Numbered from the stretch's first letter, positions 22,216 to 34,125 are shown. The stretch: 64,000 bases of DNA from Simmondsia chinensis (GCA_018398585.1 JAGTTD010000009.1:8623193-8687192); one strand, 5' to 3'. Translations and numbers: made by a program. Notes: a model not told the origin generated them from the sequence alone.

Positions 22216-23003
22216 TATTGTAAAATCTCTCTCCTCAAAATATGACTTTTAATAAATATGTATGTCTCTTTGATATATATTTTAGTAAAGAGGCATAACT
22301 TTTAATAAAACGACATGACTATTAATGAAAGAACATGATCCTTGGTGTTAGGATGAAAGACACCCATTCCCCTCTATAAATAAGAGTTTGGTTCTCTTTC
22401 CACCGCAACATATAAACACATAAATATGAAAGATAATTAAATGTACAATACTCTATTTTATATCGTACATTAAAGAAAGTACTTAAGACTAAAATTAGAT
22501 TTCTTTGTTGTGCATACTGAGCGGTCAATCAAGGATTGCTATTAATTAAGGTCTATTCTTAATCCTTAATGTGTGAAAATGATGAAATTCAAGATCCATA
22601 CGAATTGTTATTTTATGCACTAATATTTTATAGAAAATTAATTATTTAAAATACAAACGCATCCGTGTATCGCACGTGATAACACTCATAAATATATATT
22701 AGAAACTATTTTAAATAAAAAAGATGATAAATTAATTTAAATAAAATTATGAATATTATGAATAAATAGGAATAAATAAATAACTCAATTATGAATTAAG
22801 AAAATTGGCATGTTTTCCTCCCGAAATTTCTTAACTAACCCACATGGCCACGCGTCTTTTTGTTCGGGGGTGCTCATGTCCACTTTAACAGCACTTCATC
22901 TTCTCTACCATCAATAACAGCACCGACAACAGATTTAATGTCTCAAGGACTTCTGCATAAATAAGATTTGAAACTTCATCTTCTATACCATGTATTTTTT
23001 GTA
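22216..23003. other. AT-rich intergenic region
   Basis: No gene seen. A hairpin CGTGTATCGCACG near 22665 looks like the degenerate end hairpin of some plant elements but is not enough to call one. Confidence 0.45.
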
Positions 23004-23579
23004 GGAAAATTATTATTTTTGTACCCTAAAATTTTATCATTTATCATTTAAGTATCTGAAGTTTTAATATATATACAATGATGTGTTTCCAAGCTCAAAC
23101 ATTTTCTAACTTAGATACTTTAAAATTTTAAAATTTTATCAATCGGTTACTTTTTTTATCGAAATTAAATAGATCTTTGTTGAAAAATGCTAAAATGGAA
23201 CATAATTTCTATAATACATTAGTATCTTCATTATAATTTTATGGATTTTTTTCCCCAAAAATACTAACATTACATATAATTTTGACAATATTTAGGTAGT
23301 TTGCAAAAATATTCCATGAATTTTTTATCATAATTTACTGAATTTTGGCTGAAAAATTGGCATGAGTTATATATATATATATTATCGTAGTCATATACTT
23401 TATTAGCATTTTTTATATAAAATTGCTCCAAATATTTACAAAAATACATCAGATTCTGATATAGGATACCTTAGTGATAAAATATTCAAACTTTAGACTA
23501 CAACATTGTATATATTAAAATGTCAAATAATCTAGATAGTAAATGCTCAAATATGATGTTACCTGAGTGATAATTTCCC
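23004..23579. mobile_element. Mutator-like MITE, copy 3
   Basis: The left end GGAAAATTATTATTTTTGTA and the right end read inward GGGAAATTATCACTCAGGTA match the family at 5326 and 13995. A TSD is not clear. There is a (TA)n tract inside. Confidence 0.5.
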
Positions 23580-23854
23580 TTCATTTTAAGTAGAGTTAAG
23601 ATACCAACACATGTAAATGAGAAGGGTAAATATTGAACTAAAAAGGTCTTAACTGCTACATCAATTAATCTCTCTCATGTTTTACAGTTTGATGATTTTA
23701 AATAGCAATAAGGAATGCAATATTTATCCCAGGTAGAGCTTCAATCTTGACCATCTTGTAGCATGTGAGGGCCTGTCCCAATCATCCTTCGCTAGAAGCT
23801 CACTAGTAGACAACAATATATATCAAATTACTTGCTCTATATATATATGACAGC

Positions 23855-24123
23855 ATTCTTATGAAAGTATGAGATGGAAAAATCCTGACCTTTCATTGTA
23901 ATGGACGGCCAAGATTTGTTAAACATTAAAAAAAGATAACAATTTACTGCTCATATCCCTTCATGAGGTAGAAGAAATAAAGGGGTAATGAGAAAAATTG
24001 TTTTTTTTTTTTAAAAAAAACTCAACAAATCTTGATTGTAAATTATTATTTTTTTACTATTTAACAAATCTTGGCCGTCTATTACAATGGAAGGTCAGGA
24101 TTCACCCCTCTCACGCTCTTACC

Positions 24124-24125
<2 letters not shown>
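23855..24125. mobile_element. Foldback MITE with about 65-bp inverted arms
   Basis: The left arm contains AATCCTGACCTTTCATTGTA and ACGGCCAAGATTTGTTAA; the right arm is its reverse complement, ending AATGGAAGGTCAGGATT. The arms pair over about 65 bp around an AT-rich loop. It is flanked by TATATA tracts, so a short TA-type target is possible but unresolved. Confidence 0.75.

Positions 24126-24168
<43 letters not shown>
24123..24168. repeat. (TA)n microsatellite
   Basis: About 22 TA units directly after the foldback MITE. Confidence 0.95.
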
Positions 24169-24171
<3 letters not shown>

Positions 24172-24455
24172 GGGTTAAATTTTAAGTAGTTTGGGAGCAT
24201 TTGAAACTAAAAATTGCAAACAAAATTAAAAATGAGACAATTTATCTATTAGAAATTGAATTGAGTCTAAGATTTTAATATTAAATTAAAATATTAAAAA
24301 ATAAATAGTGGGAATGACATTCAATCATCAAGCTAGAATATTCAATGTGATTAGAAGAACCATTTTCTTTCTTATACCTATATTTTAAAAATTATAATAA
24401 GTTACAACTAATACTTAAAATTTAGTTTATACCACACCTATGGATTCACGTCCAC

Positions 24456-24459
<4 letters not shown>

Positions 24460-24505
<46 letters not shown>
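24460..24505. repeat. (TA)n microsatellite
   Basis: About 22 TA units. Confidence 0.95.
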
Positions 24506-24509
<4 letters not shown>

Positions 24510-24774
24510 GGGCATATGGGAAGCCTTTAATGGAGGGGTAGGTTGACTTGAGGGGCATATTGGTCAACGGTCACTGAAACCAAGATCATGCACTTTAATG
24601 ACTTGTGCCTATTATGGAGCTCAGCGTTCACTATAGTAGAAAAAAACGCACCACAATGTCTACTTTTTATTTTTAAATACTAATTAGAAGTGATAAATAT
24701 CTCGTGATGTATTTCTGCATATGAGTGTTAACGTGATGTTTTCACGTCTTTTAAAGTGGTCCATTTACACCATA

Positions 24775-24860
24775 AAGAGGTAAGATAGCGTACATGTCAT
24801 CCCCAAATTCTGTTTAGAGGAGCCTTTAAGGCAGTGAATTTGTTGTTGTTCTCGTTGATA
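24775..24860 (+). repeat. Decayed LINE/SINE 3' tail
   Basis: AAGATAGCGTACATGTCATCCCC...GGAGCCTTTAAGGCAGTGAATTTGTTGTTGTT keeps the order of the shared tail but is heavily mutated. Confidence 0.5.
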
Positions 24861-25918
24861 AAGTTGCTCTATTAACCTAGTTTTATGATCTTATATTTTA
24901 TCTTGAATTTATAATTAAAGATAAGTTGATAATTAAGTTTACTTGGCCCTTTTCGCGCCTCTCTGAAAAAAAGGCTCCTTTACTGAATATTTTCTATCAT
25001 ATATGTACCTAAAAATTCATAATTTTCATCATTAAAGTTGGTGCAAATTAAAGACAAAGAGAAGAAAAGGTTACAGTTGCGCATCAACCTTACAAACGGT
25101 CCTAAAAGCAATGGTTTCACGGTATGTTTTTTATCTTTCTGCATTACTTGAATATTATAGTGATTATTCTAACAATGAAGGATTCTTATAAAAGACCAAT
25201 GCAAATTTTTGTTGTTTATTATTAAATGGTTAGGAACCGATGCAGCTCGTAATGCAAGATTTAGGGGAACAGAAAGATTCAACGGTCTTTCCTTTAATTT
25301 TATTAATTCACTAATAAGAGAAAAATAAACACGCAGTTCTCACAACCCGAGAAAAGAGACTCAAAATAACTCATGAAATAATTCTTAAATTGGATGAATA
25401 AAACAACCTAATTCCTCTTTGATTTATAGATGAGATATTTGATAAACTCTAAAAGATATAAAATCTAAATAAAAAAAAAAAAAACTAATCTCTTCCTGAT
25501 TGAACTCAAACTCCCATCACCAACCGTGTGGCTCCTCCGCGTCGTGTACCAGCCATCCCGAACCCATCAAATACCGGCCAGTTGTAATTGGGTTGCATCA
25601 GAAACACTCGACTGTAACTTGTATCACTAACTCAATTCAATTAATATTCATGTAATTACAAGTTATCCATTTTTGTATTTCAGTTTAGCTACATACAAAC
25701 ATGTTAATAATATTATTAATGATTGACGACAATAACAAATATATGACACATTTATCATTGAGTAAAATGAACTATTAAACTTATATAATAAAAAATAATT
25801 TGAATTATTAAAAAAATTCATTCACACAAAACCCAAGGATCAGAAATTTATTTTTGAAAAAGTATATTTTAAATTTTTTTTTACTAAAACTAGAATACTG
25901 AAACTATAAATTTTCCAA
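24861..25918. other. AT-rich intergenic region, possible old LTR fragment
   Basis: No gene. 25230-25620 is less AT-rich and could be a decayed LTR leader, but I found no termini or PBS. Confidence 0.3.
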
Positions 25919-26156
25919 TAGGAACATACCCAATGCCTCAAGGGTTCCCGCCTACGCAGGGTCTGGGGTGCGGATGTACGCAACCTTCCCTCTTCAGTGT
26001 GTCAACCTGAAGAGAGGCTATTTTCGAGTGCCCCCAACCTGACGGTGAGGACTTCCCAGGAGATCACTCATCCTGGTACTACTCTCGCTCAAGCACGCTT
26101 AACTTCGGAGTTCTAATGGGATCCAGTGACGGCGTGTTGGTGCCCTCTTTGGATGC
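25919..26156 (-). mobile_element. 5S rRNA-headed SINE, copy 1
   Basis: Read on the minus strand, the head is nearly complete 5S rRNA: GGATCCCATTAGAACTCCGA, box A AAGTTAAGCGTGCTTG, the intermediate element AGTAGTACCAGGATG, and box C GATCTCCTGGGAAGTCCTC. It passes directly into the LINE-type 3' tail (CAGGTTGGGGGCAC, CCTCTCTTCAGG, GTTGCGTACATCCGC, CAGACCCTGCGTAGGCGGG, GCATTGGGTATG). The head would supply an internal pol III promoter and the tail the recognition site for a LINE reverse transcriptase. Confidence 0.88.
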
Positions 26157-27468
26157 AACTATAAATTGTCCCATTGTTGACAAAAAAAAACCCCTATAAA
26201 TTGTCAAATTTTTAACTATATATTTATTTATTTATAACTTTAAAAGATTGATTGGTATCAACAAGAAACGGCAAATAATAATAATAAGGGTTATTTATAC
26301 TGAAAGTCTTTATACTTTGTCTATTATGTCTATCTAGTTCATATACTTTTAATTATGTCAATTTAATCCTTATAGTAAAATTTATGTCAAAATTTCAATA
26401 AAATTTTTAATAGTTCGGCCAGTCAACGGGTGAATTTTTGTAGTAGATTATTTGCATTTATTATGATTATACAATTAAAAATTACGTTAATATTATAATT
26501 AAATTTTAATTAATAAATTAAATTAATATAATATAAATTATATAAAATTAAATTAACATAATAAAAAAAATAGAAACCTTTGATATAAATAATTCATGAA
26601 CTATAATAAAGTAAGAGTCTAGATAAGTTATAAAATAATAAAATAATAACTTATAATGAGGAGGGTGAATAAGGTGGTGGGGTCCGCCGGCGGTGTGCGT
26701 ACACATAAGCCACCTTGCCGGCCAGATTCCCTCCACTTCACTCACCGTTTTCACTCATCTTGAAAAGATTTTACTACTAAAAATTATATAAATTTTATGT
26801 ATAATAAAAAAAAATTTAAATTTTAAGTTTTTTAATATTATATATGAATTTCTTCAAATTTTTAATGGCATATTCTAATATTAACGTTGTTAACATTTAT
26901 TAGTTTTTGTTAAATATTTAAAAAATATTTTTTAATATATAAAAAATTACATTGTAGATATTTAAATACTTTTTAAATATTTTAATTATAAAATTGAACT
27001 TTTTAAAGTTATTATATCTTTCTTTTTTAAAAACCATATTAGCAAATGGCTTTAGCATTAAAGTATGACATTAAAAAATTATAAAAAATTTAGATATAAC
27101 ACTAAAAAATTAAAAATTTAGATAATTTTTTGAAACCGTATATAAAATTAAGGGGATTTTTAGTAAATAATCCTTTTGAAAGTGGCTGAATTTTGCGTTT
27201 TAACTTTTAAATAGGAAGTAAAAATTTAAAATATGTAATATTATTATCAGGATAAAACAATGAATTCCGGAATAACTTTGTGAAATTTTCTTATTGCTAT
27301 TATTCACCAGAAATCGTATTATTACTCCGACAATAATAACAGCCTTTAAAATTTTCAAAATAGTATACTTTGATTGGCCAATGTATCATGTTAGCATTTC
27401 ATAAGGGCATTTTTTATTTTTTATGCAAAATTTTTCAAGGAAACTAAAAAAAATTAATTTTAAATAAG
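26157..27468. other. AT-rich intergenic region
   Basis: No gene. 26290-26420 (TTTATACTGAAAGTCTTTATAC...ATTATGTC) resembles the reverse complement of 63600-63650, so both 5S-headed SINEs lie beside copies of one AT-rich repeat. Confidence 0.4.
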
Positions 27469-27481
27469 TCTCATATCTTGT

Positions 27482-27553
27482 GGCACTGCGTACACCCACC
27501 CTCTAGACCCTGCATATGCAAGAACCTTTGTAGCATTGGGACTGTTATTGTTG
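27482..27553 (+). mobile_element. 72-bp tail-only LINE/SINE insertion
   Basis: GGCACTGCGTACACCCACCC...AGACCCTGCATATGC...GCATTGGGACTGTTATTGTTG, the terminal part of the shared tail. It is flanked by the perfect 13-bp repeat TCTCATATCTTGT (27469-27481 and 27554-27566). Confidence 0.85.
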
Positions 27554-27942
27554 TCTCATATCTTGTATTTTAATTGAGAAAAATTACGGCGAAAGAAAAT
27601 AACAAATAAAAATTGATAAAGAAAAAAATGAAGGAAAATCATTTACTTTCCTCTATTTGCAGGTAAAAGAAAGTATAAGGAAAAAATAAATAAATTATAA
27701 AAAAAATAAATTATTAAAAAAAAAAAAAAAAAAGAGTTGTTCACGACCGCGACTATTGATAGATTAATATTAAGAATAATTCAATTATAAGTAATCAAGT
27801 ACCAGTTCCGTTCAAAAACTCGAACCAAAAGTGGTTTTTATGCAACCTAATTTTCGGTCTTTAATATAGACCTTTATTGATCTTTATTGTGGTAAAATTT
27901 TAGACGATCAGTGTAATAAAAAATCAAATTAGATTGGAAGTT

Positions 27943-28601
27943 TATTAGGAATATGCCTCAAATTTACGTAATTTAGTTATAAGTCTCGTCATGAGCAAGC
28001 CGATCTACCGAGGGAATGTCCGATCGATCGGGTGCAGCGTTGGAGCATGGGAGCAGCAGAGGGGTAGCCGATCGATCGGGAAGGGCCGATCGAGTGGGAG
28101 CCCAAATACGGGTGACCTAATTCGCTCAGTATAAATAGACCCTCAGGCTTCTGTTTTAGGTATCCAATCACAATTAAGAGAGAGAGCCGCCGTCATTGAT
28201 TTGAGAGCATTACGGTAGTTTAGAGAGAGTAATTCACTAATTCTCCATAGATCTCATTCATAGGAAGTGTCATTGTAATTCTTCCATTATTCATACTCAA
28301 TAAAGAATCTCCATCTCCGCCCGTAGTTTTCTCCCCTCTCGATTGAAGAGGGGTTTCCACGTAAATCTCTGTGTTCTTCGTTTGTTCTCTTTTGATCCTA
28401 TTATTTACTTCTCTTATGTGTTATAGTATTTGAATCGAATCTAGCTCTGGGGTGTTAAGTTCCGCATTAAGGAGGTATTAGTTTCCTAACAAATTGATAT
28501 CCGAGTATATCAAGTTTGTTCAACATGTTTCCTCAAAAATTGACATCATAGTATATCAGATTTGTTCAGATTACCTCAACAATTGGTATCAGAGCCTAAC
28601 A
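27943..28601 (+). repeat. 5' LTR, non-autonomous copia copy 1
   Basis: Begins TATTAGGAATATGCC (the other copy begins TGTTAGG). There are four GATCGATC-type palindromes between about 27999 and 28095, and the TATA box CAGTATAAATAG is at about 28127-28138. The last roughly 115 bp contain three PBS-like ATTGRYATCNNAG copies before the true PBS. Confidence 0.85.
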
Positions 28602-28638
28602 ATTGGTATCAGAGTCCTGTTTATTTCGATTTGATACT

Positions 28639-30328
28639 ATGACGTCTTCAATTAAAACTAAAGTTGAGAAGTTTGGTGGTCAAGGGAGTTTCAGTTTATG
28701 ACAGGTTCGCGTTAAGGGCCTCTTGACTTAGAGTGGCTTGAAAAAAGCTTTAGACGGGAAAGAGAAGAAACCTGAGAGTTTATCCGAAGCACAGTGGGAG
28801 GAGGGCTCTTATGGCAATTCAGATGTGTCTTACAGATGACCTTTTGACAGAAGTTCTGGAAGTGAAGACCGCTAAGGAGTTGTGGGAGAAATTGCAGGAT
28901 ATGTTCTGTTTCAAGTCAGTCTCCAACAAACTCGCAGTTAAGCGTCGGTTGTTCACGTTTCGTATGTCAAAAGGTACGTCACTTAAGAATTATGTTAATG
29001 AATTTAATTCGTTAATTCAAGAATTAAAGGAGCTTGATAATGCTCATAAGGATGAAGGTCAAGCAATGTTATTATTATGTTCACTCTCTACCTCTTATAG
29101 AGGCTTTGTAGAAAGCATGATTTATGGTGGTAGGTCATCTATCACAGTTGATGAGGTTAAGAGAAACCTACTGAGTAAAGAAAGATTAGATAAAGATTTG
29201 TCGGCCTACATTCAGAACTCGGATTGTGGTTTATTTGTGAGAGAAAGAACTAAGACTAAAGAATATGAGCATAGTGGAAACAAGTCTAAGTCTAGACATA
29301 AAGATCTATCTTGTAATTACTGACATAAGAAAGGGCACATTAAGAGACACTGTTACAAGTTTAAGAGGAAACTAGAAGCAGATAACAGGTCTGACTAGAG
29401 ATCCGCAGCAACTACTGTTGTAGTTGAAGATGAGAATGATGGTGATATACTGTCTGTGTTTGAACCTCAATCCAGTTTTAGAGATAGTTGGATTTTGGAT
29501 TCGGGTTGCTCCTATCATGTTTGTCCCAATCGAGATTGGTTTTCCACGTACGAGTCAATTCAAGGTGGAGTTGCTTTGATGGACAATGATACTACATGCA
29601 AAGTTTTGGGTATAGGAACAATTCGTGTTAAGATGTTCGATGGCACTATTAGGACTTTGAGCGATGTTCGTCACATTTCTGATTTGAAGAAAAATCTCAT
29701 TTCTTTAGATACTCTTGAGTCACATGGGTACAAGTACACAGCTGAAGGTGGAGTTATGAAGGTAGTTAATGGTGCTTTAGTTGTGATTAAGGGCAGAAGG
29801 GTAGGAACGTTACATGAACTTGTCAGTTCCATAGTTGCAAGATCAGTTATGATATCTTCATTATCATCGTTGACAGACACAGGTATCACAAAGTCAAAAC
29901 ACTTGAGATTGGATCATTCTAGTGATAAGGGTTTGTCTGAGCTCAGTAAATGGGGCTCGTTGTGTGGTCAATCTACAGGACTGAAATCTTGTGAACACGA
30001 CATTTATGGGAAGTAGAAAAGAGTTCGCTTCAAGCAATTCCTGACGAGTAGAGATGTCACGTTTGATGAGTCTTCATTGCTATCTCCACAGAAGATGTCA
30101 TCAGTTAGTTGTGATTCAGGTCAGGTGAATAAGCCAAAGGAAGTTCAGTTTCAGTTAAGTAACACAGTTCAGCAGTATGTGGCTATTTCAGAAGATTTGT
30201 CAAGAGCCAATTCAGAGAAGAAGAAGATTGGCATTACTAATAACCTCTCAGATATGTTCACTTCAGTGCTACCTAGCAGGAAGTTCAAGCATCACTCGGA
30301 CTTAGTTAGTTTTTTCTGTTTTGTTTAG
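28639..30328 (+). pseudogene. Gag-protease polyprotein of the non-autonomous copia family, copy 1
   Basis: ATG at 28639. The Gag region contains MCLTDDLLTEVLEVKTAKEL and GFVESMIYGGRSSITVDEVK. The zinc knuckle is damaged: its first Cys-x2-Cys is cut by a stop, leaving HKKGHIKRHC. The protease has WILDSGCSYHVCPNRDWF and the linker CEHDIYGK. Then comes a stop UAG, KRVRFK joined to FLTSRDVTFDESSLL (junction 1), a family-specific linker (KMSSVSCDSGQV), and a join to KKIGITNNLSDMFTSVLP (junction 2, RNase H end). A frameshift near 28800 and several stops mean this copy makes no full protein. Confidence 0.85.
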
Positions 30329-30407
30329 ATAATCCCGTGTGTGGGGTGTTTTGTGGAGTAGGTGGCAAAATTTTGCTTTTGTGTAAATTTGAGTCAAGGT
30401 GTAGGTT

Positions 30408-31083
30408 TGTTAGGAATATGCCTCAGATTTATATAATTTAATTATAAGTCTTATCGTGAGCAAGCCGATCGATCGGGGGAATATTCGATTGATCGGGTGC
30501 AGCGCTGGAGCATGGGAGCAGCAGAGGGGGAGTCGATCAATCGGGGTGCCGATCGATCGGGAAGGGCTGATCGATCGGGATCCCAAATACGCGTGACCTA
30601 ATTTGCTCAGTATAAATAGACCTTCAAGGCTTCCGTTTTAGGTATCCAGTCAAAATTAAGAGAGAGAGCCGCCGTCATTGATTTGAGAGCATTACGAGAG
30701 TTTAGAAGGAGTGATTCAGTAATTCTCTATAGATCTCGTTCAGAGGAAGTGTCGTTGTAATTCTTCCATTATTAATACTCAATAAAAAATTTCCATCTCC
30801 GCCCGTGGTTTCCTCCTCTCTCGATTGAAGAGAGGTTTCCACGTGAATCTCTGTGTTCTCCGTTTGTTCTCTTTTTATCCTATTATCTACTTCTCTTGTG
30901 TGTTATAGTATTTGAATCGAATCCAATTTTTGGGTGTTAAGTTCCGCATTAAGGAGGTATTAATTTTCTAACAAATTGATATCCGAGTATATCAAGTTTG
31001 TTCAAGATTTTTTCTCATAAATTGGTATCATAGTATATCAGATTGTTCTAGATTACCTTAACAATTAGTATCAGAGCCTAACA
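30408..31083 (+). repeat. 3' LTR, non-autonomous copia copy 1
   Basis: Begins TGTTAGGAATATGCC after a G-rich PPT and carries five palindromes upstream of its TATA box (about 30610). It ends ATTAGTATCAGAGCCTAACA, showing that a PBS-like copy belongs to the LTR itself. Confidence 0.85.
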
Positions 31084-31777
31084 AAATTAAATCTATAATG
31101 GGTCATTTTAATTATTTTACAATTTAATCTTTTAGCAAGTCTAGTATGAGTTTAAAGGAATGATTATATTTAAATGGTTAAAATTATGATCCAAACGGGA
31201 CCATGACTAGATTGAAAAATCCAATTTTAGAATTGACCTGACAAATCCTTGTGTGGGCAATATGCTACCACGTTTAGTCTATTTCAGCTAACAATCATAA
31301 ACCAAAGCTGGATTAGATAGGAAAATGTAGTCTTATACTGTAATGTTCAGTATTTCATCTTTGATCTATACCTACTTTATGCACGTTAGTAAGGAGCGTT
31401 TATCTCTCTAAGCCTGAATCAATTAAAAAGGAAGACTAAAAAAAGTTCTCATCTATGAGCTCGGATCAAACTAAATAACAATGGAGTCGTTGAGCTCTAG
31501 ACCAAAGCATTTGGCCTGTGCCAAACGTATTACATATGAATATAATAGCATTTTAAACATGTTAATCATTCCAAACCTAGTAGATTCGACTAGATAATGA
31601 TAAAGCTCCAAATGAGCCATAAAGATCGAACTAAGTAATAATCTAATCTAATCCCAGATCAAATTACTTGGTCTATTCCAAGTTTTGGGTCCACCCTGAT
31701 AAGTCAAATACACGATTACTTCGAGGATCATAAATTCTCATATCTATCACATACGTGAAAGAAAAGTGAATTTCCTC
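31084..31777. other. Intergenic region, no feature recognised
   Basis: Short ORFs only. Confidence 0.5.
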
Positions 31778-34125
31778 TTCTTTTTTTTTTTGATAATTAT
31801 TGGCAAAGCTGAAGTACAAACAGGCAACTTGAAAAGACGAGGCCTTAGCCACCCCGTAAACAGAAGTGGGTATAACAAAGAGACCAGAACAAACAAACAA
31901 CAAACAGGCATCAAAAGAAAAAACAGGGATCCCAAAAGAAAAAGAACCAGAAAAACAACACGGGAAACAAGATCAGGACTAGTGCCTCAACCGAAAACCC
32001 ATCCACTTCAATTAACAAGCAAGTCTGCCACCATTAGAGGGTCGAAACTATCAAAGTTAAAACCTACTAATTTCCCAATCTCTATTGCCCGCTCCGCTTG
32101 CATGATCCTCCTATCATACTCTTTTTCTGCGATCTTATCGTATCGATTCCCCTAATTCTGTTTTTTCTTCTTCCCGGCTGTCTTTGACGAATTTTCCCAT
32201 TTCGCCTCATTCCGCTTTTTCCGCTTGCCTGAGGTCTTGGTTGATTTCGACGTGTTGTTTGCAGGCGACATATCTTTCAGAAATTCCTGAAGCTCTCGCT
32301 TTTCATTCTCTTTCTCCTTGTGTTTCAACGCTTTCCTCTCCCTTTTTATCAGCATTCCTTTTCCTTTTCTTATCCCAACTCGACTGGGTCTCTCGATACA
32401 AGGCTCCGACCTTCTCAAAACAGAGGCTCAAAACCTGGAGGGAACATAGGCTCCGAGGACCCAGAATCATCTTTACTGGCGGGGTCTTGAGTTACATGCT
32501 CAAGCTGTGAAGACTGATCATGAGGCTGAGCTGAACTGGCTATGTCACTCTCCACCCACTGAAGCAAAGGAGGTAGATGTTGGTTTCCACGCACTTCCTA
32601 AACTGGAATATGATCATTACGTTGTGGAGACGGATGGGGAAGAGAAACATGTGGCCAGCTGCATTCCACTGACCACCTACCAACATATTGACCTTCAATA
32701 TGGAAAGCAAGCTGACCCCGCGACAAGTCAACTATGCTTACTCCCTCATACACTGGTCTAATAGTGCCCACGTCAGCCATCCTATAAACAGGTGAATGAT
32801 GAGCCAATGTGTTATGGTGCGCCAAGGTGGTGCACTGTTGTTCCCGGTGCGGATTCATTGCCGAAGAGTTATGTTCTCTTGCTAATCTGGCCGATGCTGC
32901 CAAAGCAACAACACTAGGAGAGTAGTCTGGAATAAGCTCTGTGCTACCTTCTTTGACCAAGACCAATCGGGTCACCCCATTAAAATGGACTTGTACCATT
33001 CGATGAATAAATGATGGGGAACATGTGTCGATGAGGATTCTGGCAGCATCAATGCATCTCATGGCAAACATCCTCGAGTCTACCCTGACTAACTTCCCCC
33101 ACAATTTCGCGAGGTAAGAAAAGCAGTCCATAGTCCAGCATTGGACAGGCAATCCAAAAACCTCGATCCATACTTTTCCACTAATTGATCCAAGGATCTC
33201 ACCAGAGTATTGGCATCCACCACCCATGTACCATTCATAGATGAACTTGCTTTTGCAGCTTCCCTCGGGTTATGAAACCGAACAAAACCATACGAGCATC
33301 TAGATCTCCGCCTCCTCTTAGTAGGAACAAAAACATTATAAATTGACCTGAAATCATGGAAGACATACTTGTGCCAGGAGTTTGCCGTTCTCTCAGGTAA
33401 GCCATCAACAAATATGGACACCGTTTCCCCAGGCATTGGCATCGGTGTTTGGAACGGGTTGTGGAGTTTGGTGTTTGGAGATGATGGGAGATGATGTGTG
33501 GTGGAATTTGGTTAGCAACCAAAACGAAGAGAGAAGACAATATTGGTGAGGGAAAAAATGGAAATTTTGGGGAGGCTTTATGTGGGTCCGGTGGCGAGGT
33601 TGTTGGTCGAAGGGCGGCGACGGAGAATCACGGTCGGCAAGGCGAGGGGACGCACCCAGAATAGGGTTGAAGAAGAGGATGAACCCAAAACAGGGCGGAC
33701 GTTTCAGGGTTGTTGAGTCAAAATTAGCTTTGAAATTGGGCTCGCAAGTTGTACGACTGGAGCCAGAGGGCGACGGCGAGTCCGACGATGTAACTCCCGT
33801 CCCAGAGGACGATGGATGCGCTCACACACGCCGGATCCGAGCGGTGCGTGGGTGGGTTGTAGATGACCGTTGGAGGCCTGTCAAGCGGTGGAGACCCTCC
33901 AATTAAAAACCCAGCAAAATTCCCCAAAAGAGGGACTAAAAATCAGAACTTCCCCAAAGTCGATACTGCTGCTGCTCTCCTCACCGAAGCTCTATCGGCG
34001 CTGGGCTGAGGCCTGTGGTGAGGCTTGCTTCAGATCTGGTGGTCTGGTCTGGACTTGGGTCGGAGATGCGGGTGAGCCGAGGCTGTCGGTAGCGAGAAGT
34101 GTGATTTTCCTTAAAACCAACTAAA
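31778..34125 (-). mobile_element. L1-type LINE copy with ORF1 and poly(A) but no ORF2
   Basis: On the minus strand, a GC-rich leader (34125-33443) is followed by ORF1 (33442 to about 32020), then a roughly 200-bp 3' UTR and a poly(A) run at 31791-31780. Endonuclease and reverse transcriptase are absent although both ends appear present, so this is an internally deleted or ORF1-only copy rather than a 5' truncation. No TSD was found. Confidence 0.65.
32020..33442 (-). pseudogene. LINE ORF1 with RRM and DUF4283-like region
   Basis: ATG at 33442 (MPMPGETVSIFVDGLPERT). An RNA-recognition motif follows, with RNP2-like IFVDGL and RNP1-like YGFVRF at about residues 10-75. After a frameshift near 33170 comes VWIEVFGLPVQCWTMDCF and ARILIDTCSP, the pattern of the DUF4283-like part of plant L1 ORF1 proteins, which bind the element RNA. 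A stop at 32598 is followed by a PPGFE motif and a lysine-rich C-terminal part (EKENEKRELQEF, KRKKRNEAKW) in shifted frames. A host RRM gene is unlikely given the poly(A) and the LINE-like C-terminus. Confidence 0.65.

Larger units (their letters stand above)
27943..31083 (+). mobile_element. Non-autonomous copia element (Gag-protease only), copy 1
   Basis: 3141 bp. The LTRs are 27943-28601 and 30408-31083, the flanks AAGTT / AAATT are a possible decayed TSD, and the PBS TGGTATCAGAGT starts at 28604. The roughly 1.8-kb interior encodes Gag, zinc knuckle, protease and the start of integrase. It then jumps to the integrase C-terminal segment and the RNase H end. The same two junctions occur in the copy at 57064-60090, so this is a propagated deletion derivative. 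The LTRs are related to those of the Tnt1-like element by the GATCGATC palindromes. Confidence 0.9.

Noticed and set aside
25950..26156. Functional 5S rRNA gene
   Set aside because: The 3' end of 5S is replaced by a LINE/SINE tail, the copy is single, and there is no spacer or T-run terminator typical of 5S arrays.
28583..28620. tRNA gene fragment
   Set aside because: The match TGGTATCAGAGC is the retrotransposon primer-binding site repeated twice, not a tRNA.
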